Assembly: GCA_017416465.1 (NCBI GenBank) | Contig: JAFQCK010000164.1 | Coordinates: 1-35,706 of the forward strand | Reading direction: 5' to 3' | From: Lachnospiraceae bacterium | GTDB taxonomy: Bacteria > Bacillota > Clostridia > Lachnospirales > Lachnospiraceae | Length of the DNA stretch: 35,706 nucleotides | Translations under genes and position numbers: made by a program | Part shown: positions 33,652 through 35,706 of the stretch, one piece after another | Position numbering within the stretch: position 1 is the stretch's first letter | Layout of the letters: each line of letters opens with the position of its first letter | The notes under the pieces: generated by a model | Database searches by the model: none | What the model was told of the DNA's origin: nothing | What the model saw: the letters and a program-made list of their open reading frames with translations, nothing else

Positions 33652-34803
33652 ATGACAAATAATAATACATCAATATGTAAATACTATAAAAAATGTGGTG
33701 GTTGTTCATATATAAACAAAACAAATGAAGAACAACTTAAAATAAAACAAAATTATGTTGATAAATTATTATCATCTCATGGTAAAGTAAAAAAAATTGT
33801 TGGAATGGAATATCCATATTATTATAGAAACAAAGTCCATGCAGTATTTGGTCGAAATAGAAAAGGCGAAGTAGTTAAAGGTATATATGAAGTAAATTCG
33901 CACAAAATTATTGATATAGATAATTGTTTAATCGAAAATCAGAAATCTGATGAAATTATCAATGATATAAAAGGATTGCTTAAATCGTTTAAAATCAAAA
34001 CATATGACGAAGATACAGGATATGGATTACTTAGACATGTTTTAATCAGAAACGGTCATATTACAGGAGAAATAATGGTTATTCTTGTTTTAGCATCTCC
34101 TATTTTTCCGTCTAAAAACAATTTTGTTAAAGCTATACGTAAATTACATCCTGAAATTACAACAGTTGTGTTAAATGTAAATGATAAAAAAACAAGTATG
34201 GTTTTAGGCGATAGAAATATTGTTATTTATGGTAAAGGATATATTGAAGATGTTTTGTGTGGAATCAGATACAGAATATCACCTCAGTCGTTTTATCAGA
34301 TAAATTCCATTCAGACTGAAAAACTATATAAAAAAGCAATAGAACTGGCTAATCTTAAAGGAAATGAAAGAGTAATAGATGCATACTCAGGAATCGGAAC
34401 TATCGGAATGACTGCTTCAAAGAAAGCTAAAGAAGTATTATGTGTGGAGCTTAACAGACAGGCTGTAAAGGATTCTATAGAAAATGCAAAATCTAACGGA
34501 ATAAAAAATGTAAGATTTGTTTGTGATGATGCAGGAAAATTTATGGTTAAAATGGCAGAAAAGAACGAACAAGCAGATGTAGTATTTATGGATCCTCCAA
34601 GAAGCGGAAGTGACAAGAATTTTATATTATCTGTTGCAAAACTAAAACCAAAAAGAGTTGTATATATTTCATGTAATCCGGAAACATTAGAAAGAGATTT
34701 GAAAATGTTTGAAAAGAATGGATATAAAATGATTGAAGTATGCCCTTTTGATATGTTTCCTTTTACTGAGTCTATTGAGGCAGTTTGTTTGTTAACAAGA
34801 TAA
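33652..34803 (+). CDS. RlmD/RlmCD-like 23S rRNA (uracil-5-)-methyltransferase, no TRAM domain
   Basis: S-adenosylmethionine-dependent 5-methyluridine synthase of the TrmA/RlmCD family. The ATG at 33652 follows GAGGA and gives 383 residues. The N-terminus begins almost directly at the iron-sulfur cysteines (Cys9, Cys15, Cys18, with Cys92 as the likely fourth), so the usual leading TRAM RNA-binding domain is absent. The catalytic half shows QSFYQINS, DAYSGIGTIGM, VFMDPPRSG, the nucleophile in YISCNP, and FTESIEAV at the end. The usual His in the final F-P-H-T motif is Phe here. Its target could be U747, U1939 or a tRNA site; sequence alone does not decide. It is divergent from rlmH. Confidence 0.88.
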   Translation: MTNNNTSICKYYKKCGGCSYINKTNEEQLKIKQNYVDKLLSSHGKVKKIVGMEYPYYYRNKVHAVFGRNRKGEVVKGIYEVNSHKIIDIDNCLIENQKSDEIINDIKGLLKSFKIKTYDEDTGYGLLRHVLIRNGHITGEIMVILVLASPIFPSKNNFVKAIRKLHPEITTVVLNVNDKKTSMVLGDRNIVIYGKGYIEDVLCGIRYRISPQSFYQINSIQTEKLYKKAIELANLKGNERVIDAYSGIGTIGMTASKKAKEVLCVELNRQAVKDSIENAKSNGIKNVRFVCDDAGKFMVKMAEKNEQADVVFMDPPRSGSDKNFILSVAKLKPKRVVYISCNPETLERDLKMFEKNGYKMIEVCPFDMFPFTESIEAVCLLTR

Positions 34804-34822
34804 AAATTAAATATATTTAATG

Positions 34823-34850
34823 TTGTTTTTTTAAGAAAAGGTGTTATAAT
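34823..34850 (+). promoter_or_regulatory. Promoter of the NusG_II/Gx-transporter unit
   Basis: TTGTTT (34823-34828), 16-base spacer, and extended -10 TGTTATAAT with TATAAT at 34845-34850, about 40 bases before the ATG at 34891. Confidence 0.6.
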
Positions 34851-34890
34851 AAATTTATCAATCGAAAGAATGTTCGAATAAGAGGGATTT

Positions 34891-35277
34891 ATGAAGAAGT
34901 ATTATAAAGATTTAATTTTAATAATAGTTTTAATTATAGTTTCTATCGGAATATATATTGGATATTCTTTTTTTGCAGAAAAGGGGACGAAGGTAAGAAT
35001 ATATGTTGATAAGAAACTTTATAAAGAATTAGATTTAAGTGTTAATCAGTCTAAGAACATTAGCACTGAATATGGAACTAATATAATTAAAATTAAAGAT
35101 AATGAAGTATTTGTTGAATCAGCATCCTGTGATAATCAGATTTGTGTTAATCATAAGGCTATTTCTAATTCTAAGGAGTCCATTATATGTATTCCTAATC
35201 GTCTGGTTGTTAAAATTGAAGAAAGTGTTGATGATAGTGACAGTAAAGTCGGTGAGATAGATGACATTGCAAAATAA
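34891..35277 (+). CDS. NusG domain II (NusG_II)-containing membrane-anchored protein
   Basis: A 128-residue protein with one N-terminal membrane segment (about 7-28) and an extracytoplasmic beta domain of the NusG_II type. The domain contains VRIYVDKKLYKELDL, GTNIIKIKDNEVFVESASC and ICIPNRLVVKIE. Two Cys near ASCDNQICVNH could form a disulfide or bind a metal, as is usual in the family. The acidic C-terminus is short. GAGGG sits before the ATG, and the gene has its own promoter. Its 3' end overlaps the Gx-transporter start by 17 bases, the pairing commonly seen in Clostridia. Its biochemical role is not established. Confidence 0.85.
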   Translation: MKKYYKDLILIIVLIIVSIGIYIGYSFFAEKGTKVRIYVDKKLYKELDLSVNQSKNISTEYGTNIIKIKDNEVFVESASCDNQICVNHKAISNSKESIICIPNRLVVKIEESVDDSDSKVGEIDDIAK

Positions 35278-35706
35278 TAATTCAAAAACAGTTGCATATA
35301 TTGGAATGTTTAGTGCCTTTGCTATTATAATCAGTTATCTTGAATCATTAATTTCTATTAATGTTGCAATACCCGGTATAAAGCCGGGATTTGCTAATAT
35401 TGTAATTATTTTAGCAATTTATTCTCTTAATTATAAAGCAGGAATTCTAATCAATTTTATCAGAATATTAGTTATAGGAATGATGTTTGGTAATATATAT
35501 TCGATTATAATATCTTTTTCCGGAGCAATATTAAGTCTGACTATTATGATTATAGCAAAGAAGACAAGTTTTTTTTCAATTGTAGGCGTCAGTATTTGTG
35601 GAGGTGTTTTTCATAATATAGGTCAACTTATAGCTGCTTATTTTTTAACGGATGTATTTGTACTTGGTTATTATCTTCCTTTTTTAATTATTGGTGGTAT
35701 TATAAC
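35261..35706 (+). CDS. Gx-family transporter (heptaprenyl diphosphate synthase component I-like), truncated by window end
   Basis: An open frame from the ATG at 35261 runs to the window edge (148 codons seen). GGTGAG lies 4 bases upstream, inside the end of the NusG_II gene. The product is very hydrophobic. It carries family hallmarks LESLISINVAIPGIKPGFANIV, NFIRILVIGMMFGN, GVSICGGVFHNIGQLIAAYF and YYLPFLIIGGI. Members are often annotated as heptaprenyl diphosphate synthase component I, but they are membrane proteins of unproven substrate. Overlap with the NusG_II gene implies coupled translation. Confidence 0.88.
   Translation, partial: MTLQNNNSKTVAYIGMFSAFAIIISYLESLISINVAIPGIKPGFANIVIILAIYSLNYKAGILINFIRILVIGMMFGNIYSIIISFSGAILSLTIMIIAKKTSFFSIVGVSICGGVFHNIGQLIAAYFLTDVFVLGYYLPFLIIGGII

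Noticed and set aside
34793-34802. TTGTTAACAA resembling a Rex operator half
   Set aside because: It lies in the last codons of the RlmD-like gene, is shorter than a full Rex site, and the next promoter is downstream.

Overview
The window reads as chromosome from a low-GC anaerobic Firmicute, most likely a Lachnospiraceae (Clostridium cluster XIVa) relative. The basis is visibly AT-rich DNA, strong Shine-Dalgarno sites, and a gene set typical of that group: Rex, an NfnAB-type transhydrogenase, a eukaryotic-type NADP isocitrate dehydrogenase, a homocitrate-synthase-like candidate Re-citrate synthase, a fused NAD(P)HX epimerase/dehydratase, and a NusG-domain-II/Gx-transporter pair. I see no rRNA, tRNA, prophage, transposase, CRISPR array or integrase. 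The region looks like core genome with a few accessory surface proteins. No gap between genes exceeds about 300 bases.

Layout. 1-158: a terminator for a gene off the left edge, then the terminator of the class A penicillin-binding protein (minus strand, 159-2594). 2845-5400: a YigZ/IMPACT protein convergent with GTPase TypA/BipA, sharing a bidirectional terminator. 5647-7946: a small receiver-like protein, icd with its own promoter, and a DUF1653 protein. 8034-8221: an unusually dense control region with three DnaA-box matches, a strong promoter overlapped by a near-perfect 26-bp dyad, and a hairpin between Shine-Dalgarno and start codon. It serves an operon of a candidate Re-citrate synthase, a GntR/FCD regulator and an ArAE-type membrane protein (8222-11265). 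11342-13258: an ABC-F ATPase on the minus strand, preceded by a 6-codon upstream reading frame. 13455-17971: rex, an unknown coiled-coil protein, acpS, nnrE-nnrD and alr. 18106: a MazF-type RNase with no antitoxin gene beside it. 18531-20595: a CNNM/CorC-type CBS protein and YebC. 20687-24364: a secreted protein of about fourteen Big_2 (Ig-like) repeats. 24567-29563: a zinc-ribbon/TPR/chitobiase-C-like membrane protein, NfnA, NfnB and a D-2-hydroxyacid dehydrogenase. 29596-29760: a highly folded leader, followed by a CapA-family protein. 31168-33548 (minus): two unknown membrane proteins and RlmH. 33652-35706: an RlmD/TrmA-like methyltransferase, a NusG_II protein and a truncated Gx-family transporter running off the right edge.

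How it fits together. The candidate Re-citrate synthase and NADP-isocitrate dehydrogenase would supply 2-oxoglutarate for glutamate synthesis in an organism with an incomplete TCA cycle. Aconitase is not in the window. Icd, NfnAB, Rex and the NAD(P)HX repair enzyme all act on nicotinamide cofactors. PBP, Alr, AcpS, CapA and the Big_2 protein concern the envelope, and TypA, RlmH, the RlmD-like enzyme, ABC-F and MazF act on ribosomes or RNA. I found no clear multi-gene defence or novel enzymatic system. The most novel-looking signals are non-coding: the 8034-8221 control region, the folded 29596-29760 leader and the ABC-F upstream frame. The MazF without an antitoxin is the most notable gene-level oddity.
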